A stretch of DNA of 64,000 nt, taken from assembly GCA_002412495.1 (NCBI GenBank), contig DHVE01000066.1, forward strand, positions 41,459-105,458. Reading direction: 5' to 3'. Every line of letters begins with the position of its first letter. Within the stretch, counting starts at the first letter, position 1. Positions 23,607 through 32,716 of the stretch are shown piece by piece. The DNA is from Betaproteobacteria bacterium UBA5216. Its GTDB lineage: Bacteria; Pseudomonadota; Gammaproteobacteria; Burkholderiales; SG8-41. Made by a program: the position numbers and the translations under genes. The notes beneath the pieces were generated by a model. The model saw only the letters and a program-made list of their open reading frames with translations, was not told the origin of the DNA and ran no database searches.

Positions 23607-24986
23607 CTAGCCGTCCAGCCGCGAAACGAACTCTTCAAACTTGCCACCGGCTTTTCGCGGCAGCCCGGACGAGAAGTAGATAAACGAAATATGAAAGGGA
23701 TGTCCCATTGCACTCTGAAGTGCGGCCCGCAACTGCGACTCCTGCTCGGCGGACAGCGGCACGTCGATCGCGAGCCGCGCCTCCATGTCATGAATCGATC
23801 TCTGGATCACCTGATACTGGCGCACCATCGGAAATGCACCAAATTGATCCACCAGCGCAAGCCGCACACGTTGCCCGGAGGGCAATGTCATCAAGTTACG
23901 AACCCGCCCCAAGACTCTCGAAATCGTCGGCAAGCCACGACCACAGGCGCAGGGTGCTCCTACTTCAGCATAATCGCCCAACGCATAGCGCAGCATCGGC
24001 ATTGCAACATTATGCAGGCCGGTTGCCACCACCTGCCCCACTGCGCCCGGTACACAAGGCCTCCCGTTATCATCCAGGATTTCCACCAGCACGCTTTCCG
24101 ACATGACGTGCAATGCTCCGCTCACGGGACACTGAAGCCCGATGTAACCTAATTCCTGCGAGCTATAGCCATCCACAATCGACAGCCCCAGCACGTCGCG
24201 ACATGCTTCCCGCAAAGACAAATCCACTGTTTCGCCAACAGTACGCACTTCGCGCAGACGTTCGGGCCGCTGGCCATGGGTAGCAAACCACCTGAGCAGC
24301 GACCTCACAATGCTGGGGTAAGTCAGCAAGTAATCGGGATTATGTTTGAGCAACCAATGCGCCTGCGTATCCACATCCGCGCCTGAATCCAACTTCACCA
24401 ATGGCCCGGTCGTGTACAAATCCGCTACCGGCACTCCCCAACTTTTCAGAATCGCGCCGTGCGGCGGTTTGGCTTCTTGCCCAGTGGACCGAATCACCGC
24501 GAGCGTACCAGCGAAATCCCGCTGGTGCCAGTGATGATCACGGAGCGTGTTGGCTTCCCACAAGAGTTGATCCACGTGCGTGCGCCGCACAGTCACCGGC
24601 TCCCCCGTGGAACCGGATGTCCGTGTTTCACCCACTGGGCCATACGCGGGTGGCACGGCAGTGCTATGCATAGCCACACCCGCGAGTTGCACATCACGCC
24701 GCGTTAATAACGGCAACGCGCGAAACGCATCATAGGTCAACGCACGCTTTGGATCAAAGCCGGCGGTTGCCAGGCGTTCGCGGTAAAAAGGCACGGTGCG
24801 AAGGGCATGCCGCAACAAAATTTGAAGTTGCCATAACTGATGCTCCAACAGCCGCTCGGGTGGTAATCGTTCAGTCTCTTCAAACTGATACAACAAAGAC
24901 AACAGTTGTCCGCCACGCGCGGTTGGCATCGCCGGCCACCGCATACCGGTAATGGCGGAACGAATCAGCTTTTCTGGATCGGTCAT
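23607..24986 (-). CDS. PaaK/CapK-like adenylate-forming ligase
   Basis: This 459-residue protein is related to phenylacetate-CoA ligases and to CapK/F390-synthetase-like proteins. It has the ATP-binding motif GETRTSGSTGEPVTVRRT, the central motif SIVDGYSSQELGYIGLQCPV, and APCACGRGLPTISRVLGRVR, including the paired cysteines often seen in the family. It should adenylate a carboxylic acid, but neither the acceptor nor the substrate can be inferred. The position directly after polA (33 bases between them) and before ybiB is unusual for a catabolic ligase and suggests a conserved accessory role. The ATG at 24986 is favoured over a TTG four codons upstream. Confidence 0.82.
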   Translation of the reverse strand: MTDPEKLIRSAITGMRWPAMPTARGGQLLSLLYQFEETERLPPERLLEHQLWQLQILLRHALRTVPFYRERLATAGFDPKRALTYDAFRALPLLTRRDVQLAGVAMHSTAVPPAYGPVGETRTSGSTGEPVTVRRTHVDQLLWEANTLRDHHWHQRDFAGTLAVIRSTGQEAKPPHGAILKSWGVPVADLYTTGPLVKLDSGADVDTQAHWLLKHNPDYLLTYPSIVRSLLRWFATHGQRPERLREVRTVGETVDLSLREACRDVLGLSIVDGYSSQELGYIGLQCPVSGALHVMSESVLVEILDDNGRPCVPGAVGQVVATGLHNVAMPMLRYALGDYAEVGAPCACGRGLPTISRVLGRVRNLMTLPSGQRVRLALVDQFGAFPMVRQYQVIQRSIHDMEARLAIDVPLSAEQESQLRAALQSAMGHPFHISFIYFSSGLPRKAGGKFEEFVSRLDG

Positions 24987-25019
24987 TGGTTCAAGCAACC
25001 CTGCTGGCTCAACGCCCGC

Positions 25020-27791
25020 CTAATGCGCCTTGTCCCAATTGAGCCCCACGCCCAACTCCACCGCCAGCGGCACGGACAACGTCGCGACACCGTTCATCAA
25101 TTGCGGCAAGCGCTGTTTAACAACATCAAGTTCGTTCTCCGGCACTTCCAGGACCAGTTCGTCATGCACCTGCATGATAAGTTTGGTGGCGCGTTTTTCC
25201 CTTGTCAGCCATGCATCCACCGCGATCATCGCCAGCTTGATAAGATCGGCCGCGGTGCCCTGCATCGGCGCATTGATCGCCGCGCGTTCGGCGCCCTGCC
25301 TGCGGGCCTGATTGGTGCTGCGGATTTCCGGCAGCCACAGGCGGCGGCCAAACACGGTCTCGACGTAGCCCTGATTGCGCGCTTTTTCGCGCGTGTCTTT
25401 CATGTAGGCATCGACGCCGGGGTAACGCGCGAAGTAACGTTCCATGTACTGCGCCGCCGCGCTGCGCTCGAGACCAAGCTGGCGCGCGAGACCGAACGCT
25501 GACATGCCGTAAATCAGGCCAAAGTTGATCACCTTGGCGTAGCGCCGCTGTTCGCTCGTGACGTGCGCGGGCGCGGCGCCGAATATTTCCGCCGCAGTGG
25601 CGCGATGAATGTCCTCGCCGGCGGCAAACGCGCGCAACAGGCTTTCGTCCTGCGAGATATGCGCCATGATGCGCAGTTCAATTTGCGAATAGTCGGCCGA
25701 CACAATCACGCAGCCGGGCGGCGCAATAAACGCCTCGCGGATGCGGCGGCCCTCGGCGGTGCGGATCGGAATGTTTTGCAGATTGGGATCGTTGCTCGAC
25801 AGCCGTCCGGTGACGGCGATCGCCTGGCCGTAGTTGGTATGCACGCGCCCGGTGTCCGGGTTGATCATGCCCGGCAGCTTGTCGCTGTAGGTCGATTTCA
25901 ATTTCGCCAGGCCGCGATATTCGAGAATCAGCTTCGGTAGCGGATGATCCAGCGCCAGTTGCTCCAGCGAATCTTCGTCGGTCGAGGGCTGGCCGGTGGG
26001 CGTTTTTTTCACCGGCTTCAAACCCTGTTTCTCAAACAGGATTTCCTGTATCTGCTTGGGCGAACTCAGGTTAAACGGCTGGCCCGCCTGCGCGTGCGCT
26101 TTCGCTTCGGCTTCGATCATTTTCGCGCCGAATTCGCGCGATAGTTCCGCGAGCAGCTTCACGTCGAGCAGCACGCCATTTCGTTCCATCGATTGCAGCA
26201 CATGCATCGCGGGCATTTCGATATCGCGATAAATGTGCAGCAGTTTGGCATCCGCTACGACCTGCGGATACAGCGCGTGATGCAGACGCAGCGTGATATC
26301 CGCATCTTCGGCAGCATATTCGCTGGCTTGCTCGATGGACACCTGCTCAAAGCCGATGCGCCCGGCGCCCTTGCCGGTTATTTCATCATAGGTTATTGTT
26401 TTTATTGATAAATGTCTTTGTGCCAAATCATCCATGTCGTGCGGTTTATGGCTTTCGAGCACATACGATTGCAGCAGCGTGTCGTGCACCGCGCCGCGCA
26501 AATGCACGCCGTGGTTGGCCAACACGTGCGTGTCGTACTTGATGTGCTGGCCGAGCTTGGGCGCGTTTGCGTCTTCAAGCCACGGCTTGAGTTTGGCAAG
26601 CACATCCGCGAGCGCAAGTTGATCGCCCGCGCCCGGATACTGATGGCCGACGGGTATGTACACCGCCTCGCCCGGTGTGACCGACAGCGAAATGCCGACC
26701 AGCCGCGCCCTGAACGGATCGAGGCTGGTGGTTTCGGTATCCACCGCGGTCAAGGAGGCCGTGCGAATTTTGTCGAGCCACGCATCAAGTTGCGCCACGG
26801 TGGTGACGGTTTCGTAATGCCGTTCCACTGGCGCGGGCGGCGGCACTATGGGTTCCGACGGTCCTGACGGTCCTGACGGTCCTGACGCAGCGGCGGGCAC
26901 GGCATTCCCGCTGTTTTCGACGCCCGACGCCGCGCCCTGCGATGCGGATTCCTGAATTTCCTTGCGCCATGACTTGAAATCAAAATCATCAAACAACGCC
27001 AGCAGCTTGTGCGTGTCCTGCGGTTTGAGATCGAGTTCTTCAAGTTTCACCGGTAACGGCACATCGCATTTGATGGTGAGCAAACCGCGCGCGGTCGGCA
27101 GCCAATCAAGCGCCTTGCGCAGGTTTTCACCCACGACGCCGCCGATGTCAGCGGCGTGCGCCACCACGTTATCAAGCGAACCGTACTGCGTGAGCCATTT
27201 CACCGCCGTCTTCGGCCCCACCTTGGCCACGCCCGGAACGTTGTCCACCGAGTCACCGATCAGCGACAGATAATCGATGATGCGATCCGGTCTGACGCCG
27301 AATTTTTTTTCCACGCCGGCTTCATCCAGCACCTCGTTGGTCATGGTGTTGACCAGCGTGACATGCGGCGTCACCAGTTGCGTAATATCCTTGTCGCCGG
27401 TGGAGATCACCACGTTCATGCCCGCGCGCTCACCCGCGTGCGCCAGCGTGCCGATCACGTCGTCGGCCTCCACCCCATCGACGATCAACAGCGGCCAGCC
27501 CATCGCGGCTATTGCCTCGTGCAACGGCGCGATCTGTGACGCCAGGTCGTCAGGCATCGGCGGACGGTTCGCCTTGTATTCGGGATACACGTCGTCGCGA
27601 AAGGTCTTGCCCTTGGCATCAAACACGCAGGCCGACAGCGCCGAAGGGTAATCCTTGTGCAGCCGGCGCAGCATATTCAGCACGCCATAGACCGCGCCGG
27701 TGGGCACGCCGCGCTTGCTGCGCAGGTCCGGCATGGCGTGAAACGCCCGGTAGAGATACGACGATCCGTCAACCAGCAGAAGGGTTTTCAT
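25020..27791 (-). CDS. polA: DNA polymerase I
   Basis: This 923-residue three-domain polymerase acts in gap repair and Okazaki-fragment maturation. The 5'-3' exonuclease/FEN domain (1 to about 290) has LLVDGSSYLYRAFHAMPDL and GDSVDNVPGVAKVGPKTAVK. The 3'-5' exonuclease domain keeps its metal ligands (DTETTSLDPF, YDTHVLANHG, YAAEDADITLRLH), so proofreading should be active. The polymerase domain has VSADYSQIELRIMAHIS, FGLIYGMSAFGLARQLG and the terminal MQVHDELVLEVPE. The linker near residues 300-310 contains a Gly-Pro-Ser tandem repeat (DNA at 26853-26889). It heads a run with the CapK-like, ybiB and M23 genes. Confidence 0.97.
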   Translation of the reverse strand: MKTLLLVDGSSYLYRAFHAMPDLRSKRGVPTGAVYGVLNMLRRLHKDYPSALSACVFDAKGKTFRDDVYPEYKANRPPMPDDLASQIAPLHEAIAAMGWPLLIVDGVEADDVIGTLAHAGERAGMNVVISTGDKDITQLVTPHVTLVNTMTNEVLDEAGVEKKFGVRPDRIIDYLSLIGDSVDNVPGVAKVGPKTAVKWLTQYGSLDNVVAHAADIGGVVGENLRKALDWLPTARGLLTIKCDVPLPVKLEELDLKPQDTHKLLALFDDFDFKSWRKEIQESASQGAASGVENSGNAVPAAASGPSGPSGPSEPIVPPPAPVERHYETVTTVAQLDAWLDKIRTASLTAVDTETTSLDPFRARLVGISLSVTPGEAVYIPVGHQYPGAGDQLALADVLAKLKPWLEDANAPKLGQHIKYDTHVLANHGVHLRGAVHDTLLQSYVLESHKPHDMDDLAQRHLSIKTITYDEITGKGAGRIGFEQVSIEQASEYAAEDADITLRLHHALYPQVVADAKLLHIYRDIEMPAMHVLQSMERNGVLLDVKLLAELSREFGAKMIEAEAKAHAQAGQPFNLSSPKQIQEILFEKQGLKPVKKTPTGQPSTDEDSLEQLALDHPLPKLILEYRGLAKLKSTYSDKLPGMINPDTGRVHTNYGQAIAVTGRLSSNDPNLQNIPIRTAEGRRIREAFIAPPGCVIVSADYSQIELRIMAHISQDESLLRAFAAGEDIHRATAAEIFGAAPAHVTSEQRRYAKVINFGLIYGMSAFGLARQLGLERSAAAQYMERYFARYPGVDAYMKDTREKARNQGYVETVFGRRLWLPEIRSTNQARRQGAERAAINAPMQGTAADLIKLAMIAVDAWLTREKRATKLIMQVHDELVLEVPENELDVVKQRLPQLMNGVATLSVPLAVELGVGLNWDKAH
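26853..26889. repeat. 9-bp tandem repeat in the polA linker
   Basis: Four units of GGTCCTGAC type encode a Ser-Gly-Pro repeat between the two exonuclease domains of PolA. The reading frame is preserved because the unit is a multiple of three. Similar short repeats occur in the linkers of the UvrD, FecR/SPOR and LpdA proteins. Confidence 0.85.
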
Positions 27792-27913
27792 GAATTTTTC
27801 GGGCCGAAAGAGGTCTCAATTCACATTGGCGCGCAGTCGTGCCGTTTTTGCACGCAGCCGCTTTCAAATTGCCCGTGAAAAGCAGATAATCAGGACTGAA
27901 AAGAGGATACCCC

Positions 27914-28297
27914 ATGCGTGCTTCCATCGCCACTGTGCCCGCTGCTCTAGCAACGCTACTGACTGCTTTGCTGTTGAGCTTGGCGCTGCCCGCCGTATCG
28001 CCCGCCCATGCGCAGACGCGGCCACCCAATCTGCAACCCGTGCCGGAACCGCCGCCACCGCCCAAGGGCTTTGAGCTCGATCCGGCACTGGAGCCGCAAG
28101 TCACCATCATCCGGCGCGGCACCGATACCGTCGAAGAACACCGCATCGGCGGCCGGCTTTACATGATCAAGGTCACGCCGGCCAACGGCAGCGCGCCGTA
28201 TTATCTGATCGATCAACAGGGCGACGGTAAATTCACGCGCCAACATCCGCAGGATACCGGGCTGCGTCCGCCGATGTGGGTAATCCACAGCTTCTAA
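27914..28297 (+). CDS. DUF2782 domain-containing protein
   Basis: This 127-residue secreted protein has a signal peptide ending at PAHAQ (about residue 34), a Pro-rich stretch (QPVPEPPPPPKGFELDP), and a compact domain with EPQVTIIRRGTDTVEEHRIG followed by GRLYMIKVTPANGSAPYYLI and ending PPMWVIHSF, the DUF2782 signature. The function of the family is unknown; genes for it commonly sit beside polA and thrB in betaproteobacteria, exactly as here. GAGGA lies 7 bases before the ATG. A long perfect-palindrome terminator follows the gene. Confidence 0.9.
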   Translation: MRASIATVPAALATLLTALLLSLALPAVSPAHAQTRPPNLQPVPEPPPPPKGFELDPALEPQVTIIRRGTDTVEEHRIGGRLYMIKVTPANGSAPYYLIDQQGDGKFTRQHPQDTGLRPPMWVIHSF

Positions 28298-28323
28298 CAG
28301 CAAGCGGCGCCACGGCAAATCGC

Positions 28324-28364
28324 GCGCGGCAGTGTCACGGCGCCGTGACACTGCCGCGCTTTTT
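28324..28364 (+). terminator. Strong intrinsic terminator after the DUF2782 gene
   Basis: A perfect 36-base palindrome (arms GCGCGGCAGTGTCACGGC and its exact complement, 28324-28341 and 28342-28359) is followed directly by five T. It should separate DUF2782 from thrB transcription. Confidence 0.85.
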
Positions 28365-28433
28365 GTTGCGTTTTTGCCGCATTTCCACTGCTTTGTGCTG
28401 TACGCGACACGCTGAAAACGGTACGCTATCCGG

Positions 28434-29402
28434 ATGTCTGTCTTTACCACGGTCACGCCGCAACAACTGGCGGTCTGGCTTAAAAACTATCCCGAGGATG
28501 CACTTAACGGCATCGGCACGCTGGTTGACATGCAGGGCATCGCAGCCGGCATTGAAAACACCAATTATTTCGTCACCACCACGCGTGGCCGCTACGTTCT
28601 CACGCTATTTGAAAAACTCACTGCGCGGGAACTGCCGTTTTATCTCAACCTGATGGCGCATCTGGCGCGGCATGGCGCACCGTGTCCCGCGCCGGTGGCC
28701 AACACCGCCGGCGGTTTTCTGGGTGAACTGAACGGCAAACCGGCCAGTCTGGTGTCGCGCCTGACCGGCAAGGACCTGGTGCATCCCACCGCTGGCGATT
28801 GCGCCAAGGTTGGGCGGGTGCTGGCGCGCATACATCTCGCGGGGCAAAGCTACGCCGGGCACATGGACAATCCGCGCGGCGCCACGTGGTGGAAATCGGT
28901 GACGCCGAAAATCTTGCCGTTTCTCGACGCGGCGGACGCCGCGTTACTGGCATCCGAAATCGCCTCGCAAGACACTCTGCGCGTCGACCATCTGCCGCAA
29001 GGCGCGATTCACGCCGACCTGTTTCGCGACAATGTGTTATTTCACGAAGGCGAAGTGGCGGGTGTGATCGATTTTTATTTCGCCTGCACCAGCGCGCTGC
29101 TCTACGACGTGGCGATCACGGTGAACGACTGGTGCATGCAGCCCGACAGCCGGCTGGACCCGGCGCGCACCGAGGCGCTGCTGGTGGCCTACCACGCCGA
29201 ACGGCGCTTTACCGCGGTGGAACGCGACGCCTGGCCCATGCTGCTGCGCGCGGGGGCGCTGCGCTTCTGGGTGTCGCGGCTTTATGATCTGCATCTGCCG
29301 CGCGCGGGCGAGATGACGCACGCAAAGGATCCCGATCACTTCCGCCGCATGCTGGCCGCGCACATTGCCGGGGCCCGTGCGTTGCCGGCGCTGCCGCAAT
29401 AA
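28434..29402 (+). CDS. thrB: Homoserine kinase (APH-fold)
   Basis: This 322-residue homoserine kinase of the aminoglycoside-phosphotransferase fold, as found in Pseudomonas and betaproteobacteria rather than the GHMP type of E. coli, phosphorylates homoserine in threonine synthesis. Visible features are GIENTNYFVTTTRGRYVLTL, with the ATP-binding Lys region replaced as usual in this family, the Brenner motif GAIHADLFRDNVLFHEGEVA and the metal-binding DFYFACTSALLYDVAITVND. Length is normal. The neighbourhood of DUF2782 upstream and the BPSS1780-type membrane gene 71 bases downstream is typical of the lineage. Confidence 0.93.
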   Translation: MSVFTTVTPQQLAVWLKNYPEDALNGIGTLVDMQGIAAGIENTNYFVTTTRGRYVLTLFEKLTARELPFYLNLMAHLARHGAPCPAPVANTAGGFLGELNGKPASLVSRLTGKDLVHPTAGDCAKVGRVLARIHLAGQSYAGHMDNPRGATWWKSVTPKILPFLDAADAALLASEIASQDTLRVDHLPQGAIHADLFRDNVLFHEGEVAGVIDFYFACTSALLYDVAITVNDWCMQPDSRLDPARTEALLVAYHAERRFTAVERDAWPMLLRAGALRFWVSRLYDLHLPRAGEMTHAKDPDHFRRMLAAHIAGARALPALPQ

Positions 29403-29473
29403 TCATTGCCGCCCCGAACCCCGGCCACCGGGCGACAAGGCTACAATAGGATACGTTACCTGCACAGGCGCCC

Positions 29474-30256
29474 ATGGAAATTCGCACCGTCACCGCCAGC
29501 CGGGGCTGGCAATGGATCAAACAAGGCATCGCGCTGTTCATGAAAGGCCCGCTGCAATGGGTGCTGTTCGTGAGCGTTTTGTTTGTCGCCATCAAGGTCA
29601 TACTGCTGATTCCGCTTATCGGCCTGCTCGTGATGCTGGTGCTGCCCGTGCTGCTGGTGGGCATGATGGAAGGCTGCCGCGCGCTGGAAATCGGCAAGCC
29701 GCTCGCCTTCGGCTACCTGTTGTCGGGTTTCGTGCGCAATACCGGCGCTCTGCTCACGCTGGGCGGCATTTCGCTCGCCGGCAACCTGCTGGTGGTGCTG
29801 GTTATTTCCGGCATCGGCGGCGAGGCGTTCACCGCCGTGCTCAATTTCATGGCGCAGCAGAAAGTCACGCCCGAGAACGTGCACGAGATACGCGACGCCG
29901 CCTCGAAAGCCACGATCTCGGTACTGATCGGCTGGGCGTTGTCGATTCCCCTGATGATGGCCTTATGGTTTGCGCCACTGCTGGCGTACTTCAACAATCT
30001 GTCGCCGGGCCGCGCCATGCTCTACAGCCTGGCGGCATGCTGGCGCAACCTGCCCGCGTTTTTGGTCTATGGCGTCGCGGTGTTTGCCGCGCTGATGATG
30101 GTAACGCCGCTTGCGATGGCCGCGCGCGTGCTCGATCTGGGCGTCTGGCTGCTCGCACCGGTGGTGATACCCACCATCTATGCCGGATACAAGGATATTT
30201 TCGACATCAACGCAGTGGCGGGCGATGCACCGCCCGCCGAGACCGGCGGAAACTGA
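29474..30256 (+). CDS. BPSS1780-family membrane protein
   Basis: This 260-residue polytopic membrane protein has six predicted helices, including GPLQWVLFVSVLFVAIKVIL, LIGLLVMLVLPVLLVGMMEG, TLGGISLAGNLLVVLVISGI and ARVLDLGVWLLAPVVIPTIY. The opening motif VTASRGWQWIKQGIALFMKG and the early EGCRALEIGKPLAFGYLLSG are characteristic of a family named after a Burkholderia pseudomallei protein. No function is established. It follows thrB in the same direction, as in related genomes, and is convergent with uvrD. Confidence 0.85.
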   Translation: MEIRTVTASRGWQWIKQGIALFMKGPLQWVLFVSVLFVAIKVILLIPLIGLLVMLVLPVLLVGMMEGCRALEIGKPLAFGYLLSGFVRNTGALLTLGGISLAGNLLVVLVISGIGGEAFTAVLNFMAQQKVTPENVHEIRDAASKATISVLIGWALSIPLMMALWFAPLLAYFNNLSPGRAMLYSLAACWRNLPAFLVYGVAVFAALMMVTPLAMAARVLDLGVWLLAPVVIPTIYAGYKDIFDINAVAGDAPPAETGGN

Positions 30257-30324
30257 AACGCACTCGCGACCTTGTCATCGCCCGAACCCACCCGTGTTAC
30301 GCGGTGGTAATTACGCCGCAGTAC

Positions 30325-32658
30325 TTACGCCGCCGTGAGCTTGGCGTATTCCAGTGCCAGCCACTTTAATCCTTGTTCGCGAAAGTTCACCTGTACGCGC
30401 GCGTCGGGACCACGGCCTTCGGCGCTGACAATCACGCCCGCGCCGAATTTCGCATGCATTACGCTCTGCCCGATGCGCCACGGCATTGACGCGTCGGGCG
30501 TGAAGGCGGATGGAATCGCCATCACGGCCGCGGCACCGCCGTATTCATTGGATGGCTGGTAACGCGGTCGCGCATTGATGCGCTGAAGCAGGTTTTCCGG
30601 CAATTCATGAAAAAACCGCGACGGCACGTTGTACCGTGTCTGCCCGTGCAACATGCGGCTTTGTGCCAGCGACAGATACAGCCGCCGCCGCGCGCGCGTC
30701 AACGCCACGTACATCAGGCGCCGTTCTTCTTCGATGCCATCGGCCTCGGTGAGACTGTTTTCGTGCGGGAACAATCCCTCTTCCATGCCACTGATAAACA
30801 CCGCGTGAAATTCCAGTCCCTTGGCGGAATGAACGGTCATCATCTGCAGCGCGTCGGCGCCGGCAATCGCCTGATGCTCGCCGGCTTCAAGCGCGGCATG
30901 CGACAGAAAAGACGCCAGCGTATCGTCCTTGTTGGCGGGCACCCCCTCATCATCGGCGGAGACGTTCGTGGCATTGACCGAATTAGCGGCATTTGTGGCA
31001 TATGCGGCATTCGCACCAATCACGTAGTCCGCGCCATCCTGCATGACCATCGGCGCATCCGCCACCCAAACCACATCGTTCTCCGCCACGAAAGCGGTCG
31101 CGGCGTTGATCAATTCAGAAAGGTTTTCCAGCCGGTCCGCGCCTTCTTTTTCGTTTTGATAATGACTGTACAGTCCACTGTGTTCGATCACGTGCTCGAT
31201 GGTTTCCGGCAACGGCAAGTGACGCGTGGCCTCGCGCATTTTTTCGATCAACGCGACAAACGCACCTATGCTGGACGCAGCCTTGCCAGACAGTGTATTG
31301 GCGCACACTGCGGCCCACAGGCTGATGCCGCGTTCGCGTGCCACCGTTTGCACCTGTTCGAGACTGCGCGCGCCGATGCCGCGCGTCGGAAAATTAATCA
31401 CCCGCAGCAGCGCGCCGTCATCGTCCGACTGTGCCACCAGCCGCAGATACGCCAGCGCATGCTTGATTTCCTGGCGCTCGAAAAACCGCAGGCCGCCATA
31501 GACGCGGTACGGCACCGACGCGTTAAACAACGCATGCTCAATCACACGTGACTGGGCATTGGAGCGGTAGAGCACCGCCATGTTGCCGAGCGCCACGCCG
31601 TCGTTGCGCAGCGCCTTGACTTCTTCGACGATGAACGCGGCCTCTTCGAGATCGGTCGCCGCCTCGTACACGCGCAGCGGCTCGCCCTTGCCTTCGGAAG
31701 TCCACAGGTTTTTGCCCAGCCGCCGCTGGTTGTGGCGGATCAGCGCATTGGCGGCATCGAGTATGTGCCCGTGCGAACGGTAATTCTGTTCGAGCTTGAT
31801 GACCTTGCCGATATGAAAATCTTTTTGCAGGTCCTGCATGTTGGCGCTGGACGCGCCGCGAAACGCATAGATCGACTGATCGTCGTCGCCCACCGCAAAA
31901 ATGCAGCTCCCCGTGCCGCACAGCAATTGCAGCCAGCGGTATTGCAGGCGGTTGGTATCCTGAAACTCATCGACGAGTATGTGTCTGAAGCGCGCGCGAT
32001 AATGCTCGCGCAACACCTCGTTGCGCGAGAGCAGCTCGTACGAACGCAGCAGCAACTCCGCGAAATCCACCACGCCTTCGCGCTGGCATTGCGTGTCATA
32101 GGCGGCGTAAAACTCGGTCATGCGCCGCGAAAATTCATCATGCGACTCAACATCCCTCGGGCGTTTGCCTTCTTCCTTGGCGGCATTGATGAACCATTGC
32201 GCCTGACGCGGCGGATAACGCTCATCGTCGATGTTCAACTGTTTCATCAGTCGCTTGATCACCGCCAACTGGTCCTGGCTGTCGAGTATCTGGAAAAGCT
32301 GTGGCAGCCCGGCCTCGCGGTGGTGCGTGCGCAACATGCGGTTGCACAGGCCATGAAACGTGCCCACCCACATGCCGCGCGTGTTGATGGGCAGCATGGC
32401 CGAGATACGCGTGAGCATCTCCTTCGCGGCCTTGTTGGTGAAGGTCACGCCGAGCAATCCGTGCGGACTCGCCTGGCCGGTCTGGATCAGCCACGCAATG
32501 CGCGTGGTCAACACGCGCGTTTTTCCGCTGCCCGCGCCCGCGAGGATCAGCGCCGAGGGCGGCGCCGCTTGACCCGCGAGCGGATCCGCGGGCAGCGTCA
32601 CCGCTTCAAGCTGGGGTTCGTTAAGTCCGGAGAGAAAGGCTGGCGTGGCGAGTGTCAT
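30325..32658 (-). CDS. uvrD: DNA helicase II (UvrD/PcrA-type)
   Basis: This 777-residue superfamily 1A helicase unwinds DNA 3' to 5' in nucleotide excision and mismatch repair. Motifs in order are the Q motif (SGLNEPQLEAVTLP), Walker A (LILAGAGSGKTRVLTTRIAW), motif II (ILVDEFQDTNRLQYRWLQLL), motif III (VGDDDQSIYAFRGA), motif IV (LEQNYRSHGHILDAAN), motif V (MTVHSAKGLEFHAVFISGM) and motif VI (YVALTRARRRLYLS). The C-terminal Tudor-like region MHAKFGAGVIVSAEGRGPDA is typical. Between motifs IV and V an Asn/Ala-rich insertion is encoded by a degenerate tandem repeat around 30968-31016. The ATG at 32658 is preferred to a TTG three codons upstream. Confidence 0.95.
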   Translation of the reverse strand: MTLATPAFLSGLNEPQLEAVTLPADPLAGQAAPPSALILAGAGSGKTRVLTTRIAWLIQTGQASPHGLLGVTFTNKAAKEMLTRISAMLPINTRGMWVGTFHGLCNRMLRTHHREAGLPQLFQILDSQDQLAVIKRLMKQLNIDDERYPPRQAQWFINAAKEEGKRPRDVESHDEFSRRMTEFYAAYDTQCQREGVVDFAELLLRSYELLSRNEVLREHYRARFRHILVDEFQDTNRLQYRWLQLLCGTGSCIFAVGDDDQSIYAFRGASSANMQDLQKDFHIGKVIKLEQNYRSHGHILDAANALIRHNQRRLGKNLWTSEGKGEPLRVYEAATDLEEAAFIVEEVKALRNDGVALGNMAVLYRSNAQSRVIEHALFNASVPYRVYGGLRFFERQEIKHALAYLRLVAQSDDDGALLRVINFPTRGIGARSLEQVQTVARERGISLWAAVCANTLSGKAASSIGAFVALIEKMREATRHLPLPETIEHVIEHSGLYSHYQNEKEGADRLENLSELINAATAFVAENDVVWVADAPMVMQDGADYVIGANAAYATNAANSVNATNVSADDEGVPANKDDTLASFLSHAALEAGEHQAIAGADALQMMTVHSAKGLEFHAVFISGMEEGLFPHENSLTEADGIEEERRLMYVALTRARRRLYLSLAQSRMLHGQTRYNVPSRFFHELPENLLQRINARPRYQPSNEYGGAAAVMAIPSAFTPDASMPWRIGQSVMHAKFGAGVIVSAEGRGPDARVQVNFREQGLKWLALEYAKLTAA

Positions 32659-32716
32659 CAGGCGCAACTAAAGAGTTGCGCGGGATTATACGTTACGGCG
32701 TACGGCGCGGCGCCGG

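Noticed and set aside
26385..26420. AT-rich patch TTATTGTTTTTATTGATAAA inside polA, similar to spacers near 22630 and 57692
   Set aside because: The encoded segment SIKTITYDEITG aligns with the normal PolA sequence, so it is a local codon-choice effect and not an insertion. The match to the spacers is probably low-complexity.
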